Assembly (NCBI GenBank): GCA_025024175.1
Contig: QCXZ01000042.1
Location: 9,317,501-9,381,500 of the forward strand
DNA from: Rhyzopertha dominica
Taxonomy: Eukaryota; Arthropoda; Insecta; Coleoptera; Bostrichidae
Length of the DNA stretch: 64,000 nt
Reading direction: 5' to 3'
Shown one piece after another: positions 25,795-38,110 of the stretch. The first letter of the stretch is position 1. Each line of letters starts with the position of its first letter. The notes beneath the pieces were generated by a model, which was given only the letters and a program-made list of their open reading frames with translations, ran no database searches and was not told the DNA's origin. The position numbers and the translations under genes are program-made.

Positions 25795-25862
25795 CCAACT
25801 TATCAGATTACAGGTCATTTCTTTTAGGAAATAGTACCCATTAAGGCAGTTAGGTGACATCT
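25795..25862. repeat. Repeat B copy, partial
   Basis: It contains cattaaggcagttaggtg in the same direction as the copy at 24298, with the ttcttttaggaaatagtac block seen in related form at 36160-36185. It lies just upstream of the minus-strand transposase. Confidence 0.5.
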
Positions 25863-26249
25863 ACTTTCCTATTTCAACTAGATCTTTATCAAACTTCGAC
25901 TTACGATACTGTTTATAATTTTTGTATTGCGATTTTTTTCTTGCAGACCGTGCAATTTGTCAGTGTAATTCAAGCCACAAGAGTTTAGAGCGAAGGTCTT
26001 TTCTTTCCCAGCTTACACACCTTCTGTGGTTGTATAAACCATCACACTTTATGTTGGAGGAAACAGATGTTTCGACAATGAACCCACTTCAACCATCTTC
26101 TACAGTAAAATAACTACCTATCGTTTAACTTGTAAGATAGCTATGTAATGGTGCGATGTTTTAAAAGCAAATAAATTCGTAAACTTTTATTAGAAAGTGA
26201 CGGTACGAATTACTGTAGATTGGGTGTAGTCTTTAATCCAAATTCTATG

Positions 26250-26345
26250 GGCAACCTCCATCACTGATGGAGGCGCATGTAGCTCCGTGGTTAAGTACGC
26301 ATTTAATCCCGGAGCAGCGAGCATTTGTTGGCTGCAGTGGCGAAA
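26250..26345 (+). other. Weak tRNA-derived SINE-like head
   Basis: At 26277 the string tgtagctccgtggttaagt matches the tRNA A-box pattern well. No matching B box (GGTTCGAnnCC) follows at the right distance and no cloverleaf closes, so it is not a tRNA gene. A perfect 9-base hairpin (cctccatca / tgatggagg) lies just before it. It could be an eroded SINE. Confidence 0.2.
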
Positions 26346-29300
26346 TCGACTCTACTTTACATGCATTAACTTCCCACCGATAAGAAGTTTAAAGAGTTCC
26401 CGCAAACCAAGAGACAACTTAGTCAAAAAAAGGACCACCAGCATCAAGTGTACAGCTTCCTGCAGGTCACTGACACCCGTGGCCGACCGAAAGCTTTTAG
26501 CCGCTGAGTGCGCTTAATGTATTTTTAACATGCACTCACTCTTCTGTCCCTTCCCTCCATGCCACTCTTCGGCGACGTACTCCACACAATTTACGACGAC
26601 AGCTCTTGTTTATTTAAAAAAACTGACGAAAATTGCACTCTGGGTTAAATATGAGCAAACATGCGGGTGCGCGGCAATCTCGCTGGATTTATGATAGGTG
26701 ATGTGCTTGTTAGAGGTAGAGGGGGCATGCGGTACATCTTCAGAGAGAATTTGACATGACAGCCATGTTTGAAACGCACCATCTGTTATTCGGCTGGTGT
26801 TTCCGTCTGATGAATAACTCAGATGCGGTGTATTTGACATTTATTGAGAGCAAGTTTCACTAAGGGAAAACAGAGGGTTACGAGAAAAACAGGTCATGGC
26901 GCGCACTTATTTTTAAGTGATAAAAACAAAGAACACCCTAATATAGACAGAAGATTATTTATTTCAACACGGTAAATTGAATAAAATTATATAAAATCTA
27001 GGAAACGATTTATTTTTTGGTTTCTTTATGTTTTTCGCAGCTTCTTGTGATCGAGTACCAGTCTTCTGATGTGGAGACTTATATAAATATCACTTTCACC
27101 TATAATCTGTGGTTAACCAAGACTACTTTAACCGCAGAGTGCGGACCGGCTGTGAAAGAGAGCTGATGCTCTCAGCGCCATCTAAGCGGAACTTTCCAGA
27201 GTAGAACTAGAGCATCACTATTCCCCACATCTAATAATGCAAATACGTAAATTGTTTTTCATAAATAACATTCCTTTCCGAAGAACAAGTGCAATGTTTA
27301 AATACTAATAAGCAAATCATTTGATAACTTTTTTTAATCAAACTTGGTTGCTGCAATTGAATAAGACACTTGAATGGTATATGTAATTTCCTAATAATAA
27401 TATCTTTTCTGTCAGAAGTAATGCACTTCTTTGCCATGAAACCTGTTTTGATGTTAATAAGTTATTATATTACAAAATATTATTGTTGCGTTATTTATTA
27501 AATACTTGAATTTTATCGGTTCTCAATAATAAGATATAATGCAAGGCAAAGTTATAAACGGTTTCGCAAGATTTTTCATGGCAAGGAAGTGGTCTTTTCT
27601 TTCACTTTGCATTACTTGCATGAAACTAAAAGAACAATTGGCTCCACTTATATTGTTTACAAAAACTTATGCTAATAGTGATCAAGCAAAATGTACAGAA
27701 AATTTCCATTTTTTGAATATAATCTGTATACAAAATATAGTTCTCTGTTTTCACCACTGAACCTTTTGTCCTCCAAAGCATTTTTAACTTTAATAGATTT
27801 TTCACTGTTTAATTAAAATATTTAAAAACAAACAGGTTCTTTCATGATCAAGAAATATACTCGCTAACATATTTAAAGCTAATTTCACACTTTGTTTGGA
27901 ATGGAAGAAGGATAAAGTATAAAATAATAAATGGGTAAGTTTTAGGAGAGAGTTTTTTTAGCTCATGTAGAAGCCCGATGTGTTTAAATTGTGCTATTGC
28001 TAGTGCCCTACACGAGCTCAAATTCGGAAGATACGATTTTATCTATTCTTTTTCTCACTTAGTTATATGTTATATAGCAAATTCTGAAAAAAATCTTAAT
28101 GAACCTAGATGATGAGTAATGTGCAAAATATTTTTTTACGTATATATAAGCTATAACTATAAATCCCGAACTTTATATTTACAGTTATACCTTAAACGCT
28201 AGAATTGTTCGTTATTGGCTACTATTACATCTCTGTATTGGATATCATAAAAAACTGCACACTTTATGCTATTTGTGTAGGATCCGTCTTACTGTACTCC
28301 ACAATGTTATTTTCCTTCAAATTATATCTGGATGTATCTATATAAATTTCATGTAAGTTTACATTAAAAAATGCAATCAGGGTTTGTTACTAAAGTTAGA
28401 TTTTAAATAGCAGATACTTTCCTTAAGTCAGATACAATTTAAGATAATTATTATTTCCCTACTGCTATGATGTAGCAGGTACATATTATTATACTGAGCC
28501 ACATTTGAAGCCAATGGGCGAAAAAGTAATGCAAATTATATTATAAAAACCATTGTATATCCAGCGTAAGTTCTACTACTATGGAGTTACCAACTGTCGC
28601 TGCGTGCACTCACTTGATGTTAGGCTAAAGCCTCTCACTTTTCATTAAAATTACATAATCCATTACGATAAACTCGGCCAGTTTAGCAGTAAAAACAGAG
28701 CGTCACCAAATAAATTAATAAATATTATTTCTCCTACATATGATTTACGTATCAGTAAATTATATTTGGGAGCTTGACAATGCTTTCTTTCTAAACTTAA
28801 GCAAGTCTTGTCGCGATTTTTAAGGTGTTTGGTGCTACCTTGAACAAATATAGCAACTGCGTTGTCTCTTATCTGGTAATATATCTAGCAAATTCTTTTA
28901 CCTCTCTAGCTACTACGCCCTTAACTTTTTTAATAAAATCCTCTCTACGAAAGTATTTCATACATACAACATACATACACAAACCTTAGGGTACAGCCAA
29001 TTCACAATAAATGGTTACCATTCTCCACATGTTCAGAATGATGCCTTTGATTCCACATAGCTGGTAACTTAGAGGCTACTCGAAAGCTACCGACATACAA
29101 CAACAACGAGCATAAATAATGGTTGACTACCGGACTACCATGTCTTTATGAAGACACTCTCCAGTGAATCCAATAGCGGACGCCTAGCCGGAGCATAACT
29201 CCTGTACCGCCGACTAGAAAATCATCTTAATCGCCATTATCCTTCCGCAGGAATTGGCTGCATTTGGAAGACGGCGCTCGCCGTATAACAAACGATCTCC

Positions 29301-29984
29301 CCAAGACAAACTTTGAATATTGATGTCCGTACGTTCCGGACCCCGTATGAAGCAGGCACAATGGGAGGCGATTCCTGAGTTACGGCGAAAAGACTGAAAT
29401 ATGTTCCGGTAGTTCGGTCAGTGATCTATTCAGATCCAACAGACTCGGATGGAGGCTGCAACGCGATCGGTCTCGAGAGACTTTCCGATGTTCATGTACG
29501 GAAACCTCTTCAAGTGAAGTGTAGCACTGCGAGACGTCGCCTAGGAACTTATTTGCTATTTGTTTGGAGCGACGGGGTCGTGCGCAACAACTGTCTGCAC
29601 TTGGGCTCCGGGATACTTTAGCGCGTTCAATGCGAATGTGTTATATTATGCACAAAGATAACGGATAGGAGGTTAAACGACTGTGATTTATATACATCAG
29701 ATCGTGCTTTAAAAACTGTATAAACGAAGCTAGCGCCACAGTTCTAGAGACTTCTTCCAGACTTTCGGGCATCTGTAATTTTATCTTCATGAGATGTTGT
29801 AAGATTACTGTTGCACATCGCCACCACAGCTGGTTATGCTTTAGACAGAGGTCTGTGGGTTTGAAATTAATTATTAAGGACACCAACAGTTTAATACAGA
29901 CAATAAATAATCGTAGCATGCACCATAAGTAAAGCGATCGTTCGATGTCAAGTCAGTATACTCATATGTAAAGTAGTGCCTTTT

Positions 29985-30345
29985 GCTGGAAAGGTTTTGC
30001 CGTCTGTGTTCTGGGATGCTCAAGGAATCATCCTGACTGACTATTTGCAAAAAGAATACAGCATTACAGGCGTCTATTACGCACGCACAATTACTTTCTA
30101 AATTGCGAGTGTTGCACCAACCATACTCGCCAGATCTTTTCCCCGGGGATTACAGGTTGTTTCCAAAATTATAAGAAAACCTACGTGGCAAAATTTTTTC
30201 CAGTAATAATGAACTGAAGCAAGCTGTCGAGAGGTGGTGTGAAGAAGTCGAACAAAATTTTTTCAGGAAGCAGTTCAGATGTTGCAGCGCCTACTGCATT
30301 AGTGTAGAGCGAGACTGTGTCAAAAAAAAACCAAAAAATTTAATG
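29985..30345 (+). pseudogene. Mariner transposase relic, internally deleted
   Basis: The frame reads AGKVLPSVFWDAQGIILTDY and then SITGVYYA, the conserved block with the first catalytic Asp in mariner transposases. A frame break follows. It resumes with HQPYSPDLFPGDYRLFPKL, which carries the third catalytic Asp, then the usual C-terminal region (NELKQAVERW). The block with the second Asp (normally an 'HDNARPH'-like motif) is missing, so at least a few dozen codons were deleted. It cannot be active. Confidence 0.8.
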
Positions 30346-31019
30346 CTACTATGGTTTTACTTTAAGGGGATCAGGGGTGCAGCATAGAGTTTGAGGACTA
30401 TTCTATAAGGGAAAACATGGAAACATGCCTCTTGTCCACTTTATTAGTTAATACATCTGACCACAAATTACCTGTGCAACTGAAATTCTTTAGACATGTT
30501 CAGCAGTCACAGCTGTTTTGTAATAGGGGATGCCTACCTTAAAAGTAGCTTTAAAAGCTTGCACGCCCATAAGTTTTCCGAAAATAATCAGGTTGTAGAC
30601 TTTTATAGAAGCAAAAACGTTTTTTATGTTGGAACACATGGTCTTTATAACTATGTACACACCTACCTATGAAATTGATAAATCCATCTAGCTGGCGCTC
30701 ACTGTTGCAATATTTCAGCATTTCAGAGTATAACAGCCACGCTAGACAATTTAAATTCATTACATTTGTGTAGCAAATCCTCAGAATTATTTTTTTTTGA
30801 AAATTTTAGAAATCTATAAAATTGTTAGCGAACAAAATTTTACTATTTTAAATGATTCTTGTAATTTCAGTTGTTCTGGTTTAAACTATTTATTTGATCT
30901 AAATTAATATTACGTTTGTGTTGCTGGCATGTAGGATACTTTTGGTTTGTAGTCAAGTTTGCTTGTTTCTAAATGATATTATAAAAGTTTCTTTTTTCTA
31001 TGTTTTGACCTATATTGTA

Positions 31020-31050
31020 CTGACGATGACTACCTGTTAGTCGAAAGCGC
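31020..31050 (+). ncRNA. Hammerhead-core-like signature
   Basis: The layout is CTGACGAT, a 5-base stem (GACTA/TAGTC) with loop CCTGT, then GAAA. This resembles the CUGANGA-stem II-GAAA core seen in Penelope-like retroelements. Stem I is not formed because a cleavage-like triplet lies almost directly upstream, so ribozyme activity is doubtful. A similar signature occurs at 59116-59142. Confidence 0.25.
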
Positions 31051-31559
31051 TTTACAAATTAAAGAATTAAGTGGATTACACTTCAAGAATTATTATATTA
31101 AAGAAGAATTCATTATACAATAAGTATTGTGTGGCTCAAGTAACGATAGCAACAAGGCTTTTCCACTTTTGGAAGCTAATTGTTCAATAAAGAATACCTT
31201 CTATTGGTGTTGCACTGGCTTCCTGTGAATTTTGGTCTTCAGATAAAGATGTTGTGCCTGCTTGGAAGTAGAAGGGAGGCATTCTGTGCATATTATGTAC
31301 ATTTATTTAGTTTTACTTTTATTACTTTGTTTTACCTAATAGATCGATAATAAATAATTCCAAAAAAAAGAAATCTTCCGCGTCCGTGACATGTTGCTTT
31401 CCGGGCTGGTACCCACGTTGTTTGGTTGGTGGTGATGTTTCACCACTCATCTCAGAGGTATTATATTATAGGTCTGAAATTGAATCCTCCTAGTCTGCTC
31501 CGGTATTTATACTCGTCCGGTTCACTGTAGCGTGGGCGTTGTTACGCATGACCGATTTC

Positions 31560-31862
31560 CAGATTCCAGGTAGTTCGATGCCTCAGTCTCGGTTGTAATT
31601 GTGCGAACTCTTGTGGGTTTCTCGGCCAGAATGTCGCCTTCCTTGACAGCGTTTGTGCCTCCTCAAATTTGATGGTGTAGAAAGTCTCCATTTGGAGTTC
31701 TGCCACAGCCGACCTGCCACATTGCCGACCTCTGTTGTTCCTGATGTGTTTCTTGATTTTCGGGCTGATGTGCCTTTCGGTTTGGCCGATGTAAACATTC
31801 CGACGGCTGCATGGAATGGTGTACGCACTCGCTGAAAATGGTGTTTATCTGATGTCTTCTCA
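31560..31862 (-). pseudogene. Penelope-like element, GIY-YIG endonuclease relic
   Basis: The minus frame reads YTIPCSRRNVYIGQTERHIS, matching the start of the GIY-YIG domain in Penelope-like elements (family pattern 'YxIPCxCGxxYIGqTGR'). It continues through KKHIRNNRGRQCGRSAVAEL and FEEAQTLSRKATFWPRN. These elements use a reverse transcriptase joined to this nuclease; the reverse transcriptase is not seen here. 31380-31560 may be its eroded 3' end (proline-, threonine-rich coding remnants). Confidence 0.6.
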
Positions 31863-31979
31863 GCAACCGTCCGACCTTATCTGCCGTGTACCAGAGTTTC
31901 TAATTTGTTTTTCATAAAAGCCCCTTAAGTAAACCCATTTTGCTGACCTATAACATGTTTTTACTATCTTATTAAAAGC

Positions 31980-32793
31980 AATACGCCAAATGTTTTGTTA
32001 TTAAAAAGACATTACCCCTAGACAGATCGTATTTTTACTACAGCGCCGTGGTGCATGACCAAAAATAACGCGGATTACTGCAATTAATGGAAAACACCAA
32101 ATTATAATGACGGTGTTATTTAATAAAGATAGTAACTGTATGTCACGGTTGTCGTTAAGCAATTCCCCCGAAAAAACCCGTTTCAGAATGCAAAATGAAC
32201 CTCCCCCATCCCTAATCGAAAGACAGATAGGACGGCAACTTCGAGAGGCGCTAACCAAGGAGCGCCACCGTATATCTAATGGCTGCCAAATCATCCATGA
32301 AATGACTGTGTAGCCCCTAGCTCGCATCCAGGAGCTTTTAACTTATTCGTCCGATAGACACCTCGTCATGAATCTCGCGTGAACGGGCCCATTCTTCGAG
32401 CTTTTTTAATATGCCCCCTCTATTTGCTGAGAGCGCTATTAAATTCCGAGAATGCGTGGCTGTAAATAATAGTTTAGCGCACATTATGCAGGCTTGTGTT
32501 TAATGAAACGCTTCCGGAAATGCGCGGTGTTCAGACGCGAACTAATGCCGGGATAATTGGGGTATCAGCGAAGCTTGTGGGGCTGGGCCCCAGCATATCG
32601 CAAGTTGTGTCGCAGCTGATTCGTTTTTGTAAAAATATAAAACTGAACACAATGGCGGCTCGTCACCAACTGCAGGGATGATGCTAAGTGGTCAGTTCTT
32701 GAGCGACTGACCCTGGGAGTCAATTTTAGTGTATTCGGTTTTATTTCAACCTTTATTAGCTCTATTACAGGGAGCAACATACAATAATATAAT
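31980..32793. other. GC-balanced, apparently unique intronic block
   Basis: This stretch is less AT-rich than its neighbours and no transposon was recognised. ORFs are open on both strands (32107-32313 plus, 32327-32001 minus) without similarity I know. It is a candidate conserved non-coding region. Confidence 0.25.
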
Positions 32794-34239
32794 ACAGGAT
32801 GTTTCACGAATCATAATGACCCTTACGAAATTAAAAGTGCAAGCCAAAATACATTTGCAGAGGTAACATTGATTCATCGTCTAAAAAAATATAAAACGTA
32901 AGGAGCTGTATAAATTTGTAAATTTTGACATAAACTTCAGTCTTTATCTATGCTTCAGTCATTTGCTTTAAGTAAATTCGGTATTGTAAAACAAATTTTA
33001 TTTTTGAACAATGTTTATTCAATAACATTAATGTAATAAATGCTCAAAATATCGCCCTCCGCTGTTTTCACAAGATTGACTTTGTGCCCAAGACCATATT
33101 TTAACTAGCATTAACATTTCTGGAGTGATGGATCTACATGCATCACGTATTTTATTTTCTAAATGTTCTACACTTTCAATTGGTGTTTGGTATACTTGCT
33201 CTTTTACCATTCCCCACAGAAAAAAATCCAAAGGAGTTAGGTCCAGGCTTCTCGGTGGCCAAGGATTAATTGAACCTCTTCCTATCCATCGGTTAGGCAA
33301 AACCAAATCAAGATGATTTCGCACTATTCTATGATAATGCACAGGTGCCCCATCTTGTTAGAACTATAGATCTGGTCTTACTTGTAAATTTACATTTTGG
33401 AGAAGTACCGGTAAAATGTTTCTTAAAAAATTTAGATAAGTATTGCTGTTTAAACTATCGCGAAAAAAATAAGGCCCAACAATTTGATTCCCCAATATTC
33501 CTCACCAGACATTCGTCGAGTAGATAGTTTTAAAATGTCCTTCTCGAATCCAACGTGGATTTTCTTGCGCATAATAATGCATGTTATTTTTGTTAACTCC
33601 ACCATTATTAGAAAATCTTGCTTCATCTAAGAAGCAAATGTTGTCATAAAATCTCACATTCAAATTTTAGTGTTCCCGAAAAAAGTTACAAAAAGCCAGT
33701 CTTTTAGGATAATCTGTCTCCTTTAAGGCCTGAACCAATTGCAAGTGATACGGATGAAATTGATTGCCTTTAATTATTCGGTGTACTGAAGACAGACTAA
33801 TACCGGTTGCTCCGGAGACTACCCTTTGGCTAATGTGATGATTATCGTCAATCATTTCCAATACTCTAATTTCATTGTCAGGCCCTGTCGCTGTTCTTTC
33901 TCTTGACTTTTTCAGTGGTGGCCAGTTTGTCCTTAAAGTTAATTCAAGTCTCTTGAAAATTGTATCGGCAGGAGCTCTTCTATTTGGAATACCTTGTCTG
34001 TATAAACGGGCAGCTGCGGAAGCATTTTTCTTGCATTCACCATAAATCAAATCTTATCTGTTTTTTCATCATTTGAATATATTTTGACTTTTAATAAATT
34101 AAATGCAATGACAGGAACCATAGCGCATAGCCGTCATGGACCCAATTTATTTTTAAAATAATACCATTATGTAAAATAACCATATTGGCTATGAGAATGT
34201 ATTTTGGGTTGCATTTTTAATTTCGTCAGGGTCATTATC
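32794..34239 (-). mobile_element. Mariner-like transposon with DUF4817-type transposase
   Basis: Terminal inverted repeats of about 43 bases match imperfectly: ataatgacccttacgaaatt at 32813 onward and the inverted copy ending near 34239. The outermost 19 or so bases seen on the left (acaggatgtttcacgaatca) are missing on the right. Between them one minus-strand transposase frame fills the element. The target-site duplication is not clear because of the damaged right end. Confidence 0.7.
33028..34050 (-). pseudogene. Mariner-like transposase, one frame with four stops
   Basis: The N-terminus IYGECKKNASAAARLYRQGI is the DUF4817-type helix-turn-helix start. Then come an SSVHRIIK recognition helix, the first catalytic block CFLDEARFSNNGGVNKNN (about 33632-33579), the second QDGAPVHYHRI (about 33352-33320) and the third RSLDLTPLDFFLWG (about 33250-33210). 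The frame is continuous from 34050 to 33028 (distance a multiple of three) but is cut by TAA near 33667, TGA in the 'VW-GG' block near 33517, and TAG and TAA near 33360. There are no frameshifts. Damage by point mutation only suggests moderate age. Confidence 0.75.
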
Positions 34240-34954
34240 AACTAAAAAACTAAAAAACTAAACTAAAAAATACAGATGTGGAAAACTTACAGAAATTGAG
34301 GATAAATAGAACAGCAAGCTTAATTAAGTAAGCCATCATGTGTCCAATCATCAAAAAGCTTCAACTTGGTAAATTGTATAAATTTTCCAGTACACAGTGA
34401 AAATTCAGTCTTAATATAAGAAACAATCCAAAATTTGTCAGGTGCCAAAAGAAATCAACAGGTGTAAATGAACCAAACAAAAACTAAGGTGTTGTAAGTC
34501 AGTTATATAGAAAATTTCATGAGGAATCGAATGTTTCAAATCGCATCTCTTCAGATTAAAATTACAGCATGCTACAATATAACGTATCAAACTAGGTCAG
34601 ATAGCTCTTGAATCAGTGCCTACCAATCTCAACTCATAGTGCCAAATTCAAATTTTAGCAACTAGTACTACATACCTATTAGTTGTGCGATTCAGTGCAA
34701 CACAAACTACAAATGACGCTGGGTTGATGTGTTAGAGAGGTCTTGGACAGTGATCCTGCTAAAAAATATTTGACCAGTTTCCATGTTTTATACTGCAGTC
34801 TTTATGTTTTCATAGTAAACGGCATTGCAAAGTGTAAAAACAAAGAAATTAGATATTAGTGCGTAAAGCAAACGTAAGTTATGGAAAAATTTTATGTACA
34901 CGTAAATGAACAACTGTATTTCGCAGAAAAAAATTCTCTTAATTTTACTTTGTG

Positions 34955-35340
34955 GCCAACCGTGCTTTCCCGATTATCTTCCTGTCGACCGCAGCAGTTC
35001 ATCCGCGCCATAGTTTTTAACCGCCTTCCTTCCTTATCTCCTTTTTCTCTCGCCCGATAGCGTGTCACTGCGGAAAATAATAAATCTGCGAAGGCTCAAG
35101 ATGTCTATCGATCTATGGCAAATATGGCTGACCGAAGAGGAATTACGCTTACGTTATTCCCCGCTTAGTGTTCCTGTTGTAGTACAACTACGGCGATGTA
35201 CGCTGACAAATTGCATGGAATACAAATAGTACTCGTACGTGAAGAGGTACGTAAATCGGTCGGGTAACGAGGATGCAACTGGCGGGGCGATTTATTTGAA
35301 TAAAAACTGAAATGGGGAACGGAGTCGAGGGCAGGCGATA
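34955..35340. other. GC-richer, repeat-free island in the giant intron
   Basis: A pyrimidine-rich tract (ccttccttccttatctcc and neighbours) is followed by a balanced unique sequence. It has no recognised element or gene. Candidate regulatory block. Confidence 0.25.
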
Positions 35341-35978
35341 CCATCTCACTTGTTTAAAAGCCCATGCTTTTGGTTATTTATTTGCTGTAAGCCATGTAAT
35401 TGGTTACGAGGTAAAAGTTAAAACGTGCCAGTTTGGCATAGACATATGTACGCCATTATGTGAAGTTCAAATTTTTACTAATGAAGACGCTTTTCTTAAA
35501 GCATCAAAGCACATTGTTTTCTTATAGACTAAAGAAGCAACATCGTAGTAACCGTTGATCACTATTTCCATTGATAAATGTTGTTGATGCCGCTTCACCG
35601 AAAGCTTGAAGAACGACGTTTCGGTCACTGCTACAAAGGGCATTTTCAGGGTGCTACACAACACTTCACTTTACATCACAAACGTTATGAATAAATTGTG
35701 ATATGCTTTGATTGAAGAGCTATAGTGGAAGAGGAATCAGTGAACCGGTTAAGATTATTGATTCTTGGAACCCCGATACACGCCATGTTGCCGGAGTTGT
35801 TCAAAGAGATTTTAAAAACAACTGCAATTCACCTCGTTCAATACCAACGCGAAGTTGTGCAAAAATTGTGCCACCGTATTGCCTTTTATAAAATTTCACG
35901 GTCTTAAAGCCCATCAGGTCTTCGGTCTAGCTGTCTTCTCTCCGTATTTTTCATATGGACACTTCTTAACTTTTGCCT

Positions 35979-36252
35979 ATGCTATGCTGTCTGCACCGCA
36001 ACCAACTGTAGATAGATCCATTTTGCTATCATAATAGCTTATCAATACAGCTTAGGTCTAGTGCAGACAGCATGGCATAGAAGTGGGGTTTTGCCTATAT
36101 GCCAAGGTTTGGAATGATGTAAGTAGAAATTTACGCGGCAATGCCACCTGTCAGGTCACTTCCTTAAGGGAGTAGTTCCCATAATGGCAGCTGGGTGGCT
36201 TTGTCATCGTATCAGTTCATTTTCTGACATATGGCACTGCCATCTAAATTTC
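35979..36252. repeat. Repeat B composite copy
   Basis: It holds the block caccgcaaccaact...ttaggtctag (about 35996-36062), also present at 41889-41957 in the same direction, and the ggtggctttgtcatcg block (36194-36209), inverted relative to 42026-42041. The string tatgctatgctgtctgcac (35980) recurs inverted at about 36061-36080, so this copy contains its own small fold-back. Confidence 0.55.
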
Positions 36253-36846
36253 TGCTTATTTACAGTAATAATCTACCAGTACAACAGCTCAGTCAAAGAC
36301 GTACGTTTGAGCATTTCAAACTTTGTGCGATTGTGACTTGATGATTTTACTCACAACGATTATAATTCACATAAATTATATCAAGCTAATAAGTGGTGGC
36401 GGCGAGACCAATTAGTGAAATAGACTAGATATAGAATAAAATAACAACAACTATATTCCGGGAAATTTTAAATGGAATATATTCAAACTTTTTGATCCTT
36501 TCAATTATAAAAAGGCGGCGTAAAAATACAATGTAGCGAATTTGTCAACCTTAAATTACGGGTGTATCGAAGATACAACCCACCCATATTTTTTAATTCC
36601 ATGTATATTTGAACAATTACGATCTCGTACAAAGAAAAATAATTTCAGTACATGGGCGCTTTTTTCTCAAGCTTTCTGATGAGCTAACAGCTAACAATAA
36701 TTCCCAATATTCCTAATGGATTATGCTATATCGTTCCATGTTATAAGTTGCAAACTGCTAACCATGAATACTATGTTTTTCTTCAAAACTGTTGTTGATT
36801 GTTTTCCTGATCATCTTCCCAAAACATCATATGGTAGTATCTATTT

Positions 36847-37580
36847 GAATCTGCAGCTCAAAATACATCTGTGTGTCGATATTGAGCTAAAATTAGTTTC
36901 CACCGAAAAATCACAAAACATCAAAGGCTAACAACCCATTTGTTCTTTTTGGACCTTTAAATTTTTACACCTCCGATTTGTATAATTTCAAACATATTTA
37001 CTGATCTGGATCTCCTGAATTTCGGAATGGTATCCGTCTGTCGCTAGCTACAACGGTTCGATCTAAAAGCAGAGTAAATGAGGCCGCCTGACGTCCTAGC
37101 TCATTTCTGATAAAATTTTTGGAATCTGCAGCTCAAAATACATCTGTTTGTCGATTTTGAGCTAAAATTAGTTCCCACCGAAAAATCACAAAACATCAAA
37201 GGCTAGTCTCTTTGTTCTTTTTTTCATTTGTTCTTTTTGGACCTTAAAATTTTTGCACCTCCGATTTGTATAATTTCAAGCATATTTACTAATCTGGACC
37301 TCCTGAATTTCGGAAGGGTATCCGTTTGTCGCTAGCTACAACGGTTCGATCCAAAAGCGGAGTAAATTAGGCCGCCCGACGTTCTAGCCCATTTCTGATC
37401 AAATTTTTGGAATCTGCACATCGATTGGTTGCTGCGTTGCAAAACATCGTCAAGATATCAAAACCAGAAAAATATGTACTGTTTTGTTAATGTAATGTAA
37501 TTTGTAAAATAGTATTGTTTTTGCAACAGCTTTCAGACCCCGAGAGGTTGCCCACATGATGGGGAACACCCTGTATATAG
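36847..37580. repeat. Tandem duplication of a 275-288-base unit, next to a transposon-like end
   Basis: Unit 1 is 36847-37121 and unit 2 is 37122-37409. Both open with gaatctgcagctcaaaata and both contain cgctagctacaacggttcga. A third start (gaatctgcac) at 37410 leads into unique sequence that ends at about 37575 with ggggaacaccctgtata, a form common at the right end of insect DNA transposons. No matching left end was seen. Confidence 0.6.
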
Positions 37581-37839
37581 TTTTCACATACTAAATGTCA
37601 CTTTCTGAGCTGACCCTCATTCCAAAAGTATTAGTCTCCTGCCGCTTTAGAACGTATTGTATTATGATTTCAAAATACTATTACATTTCTATGTTAGACA
37701 GATCAATTTTCACGCGAACCTCGACATTATGTGTCAATCTCCTTGAGTAGCTTCAGCTATAAGAATCATGGTGCAAAATATTATTTACCGAATCCGATTA
37801 TANCACCTCACCCTCTTTAATNTTCCCTGCATTTTAATC

Positions 37840-38110
37840 TATTCGCCATAGGATTTACCTGTGCATTTAAGCGTAACAGCTGTTATTATTATCGAACCGA
37901 CTGAACCGCAACGTAAACAACAATAAACCACCGGGTCGGACCCATTTAAATGATAACCCAAAGCGGTGCATGACGAATGGCGGCGGTGGGATTTATTCTG
38001 ACGTTTAATTGCGGCAGCCGCCGCCGCGTCCGCGGGACGCATAAAGCACGTCGGTGCCCATAAAAATTCATTTCGGGACATAAATTAAAGTTGAAAACAG
38101 CCCAACTATA
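37840..38110. other. GC-richer island with homeodomain-like motifs
   Basis: It contains a GC-rich core (gcggcagccgccgccgcgtc) flanked by ATTTAAAT- and TAATTG-like strings and shows no repeat or exon features. This base composition is typical of conserved insect intronic enhancers, but that is inference. N bases at 37803 and 37822 lie just outside. Confidence 0.3.

Noticed and set aside
26250..26345. tRNA gene
   Set aside because: A good A box is present, but no B box or acceptor stem closes, so at most it is a SINE remnant.
31653..31866. Overlapping ORFs on both strands near 31.7 kb
   Set aside because: The GIY-YIG reading on the minus strand explains the region; the others are shadows.
35312..35907. 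Several 60-70-codon ORFs
   Set aside because: No shared frame, splice logic or recognised domain.
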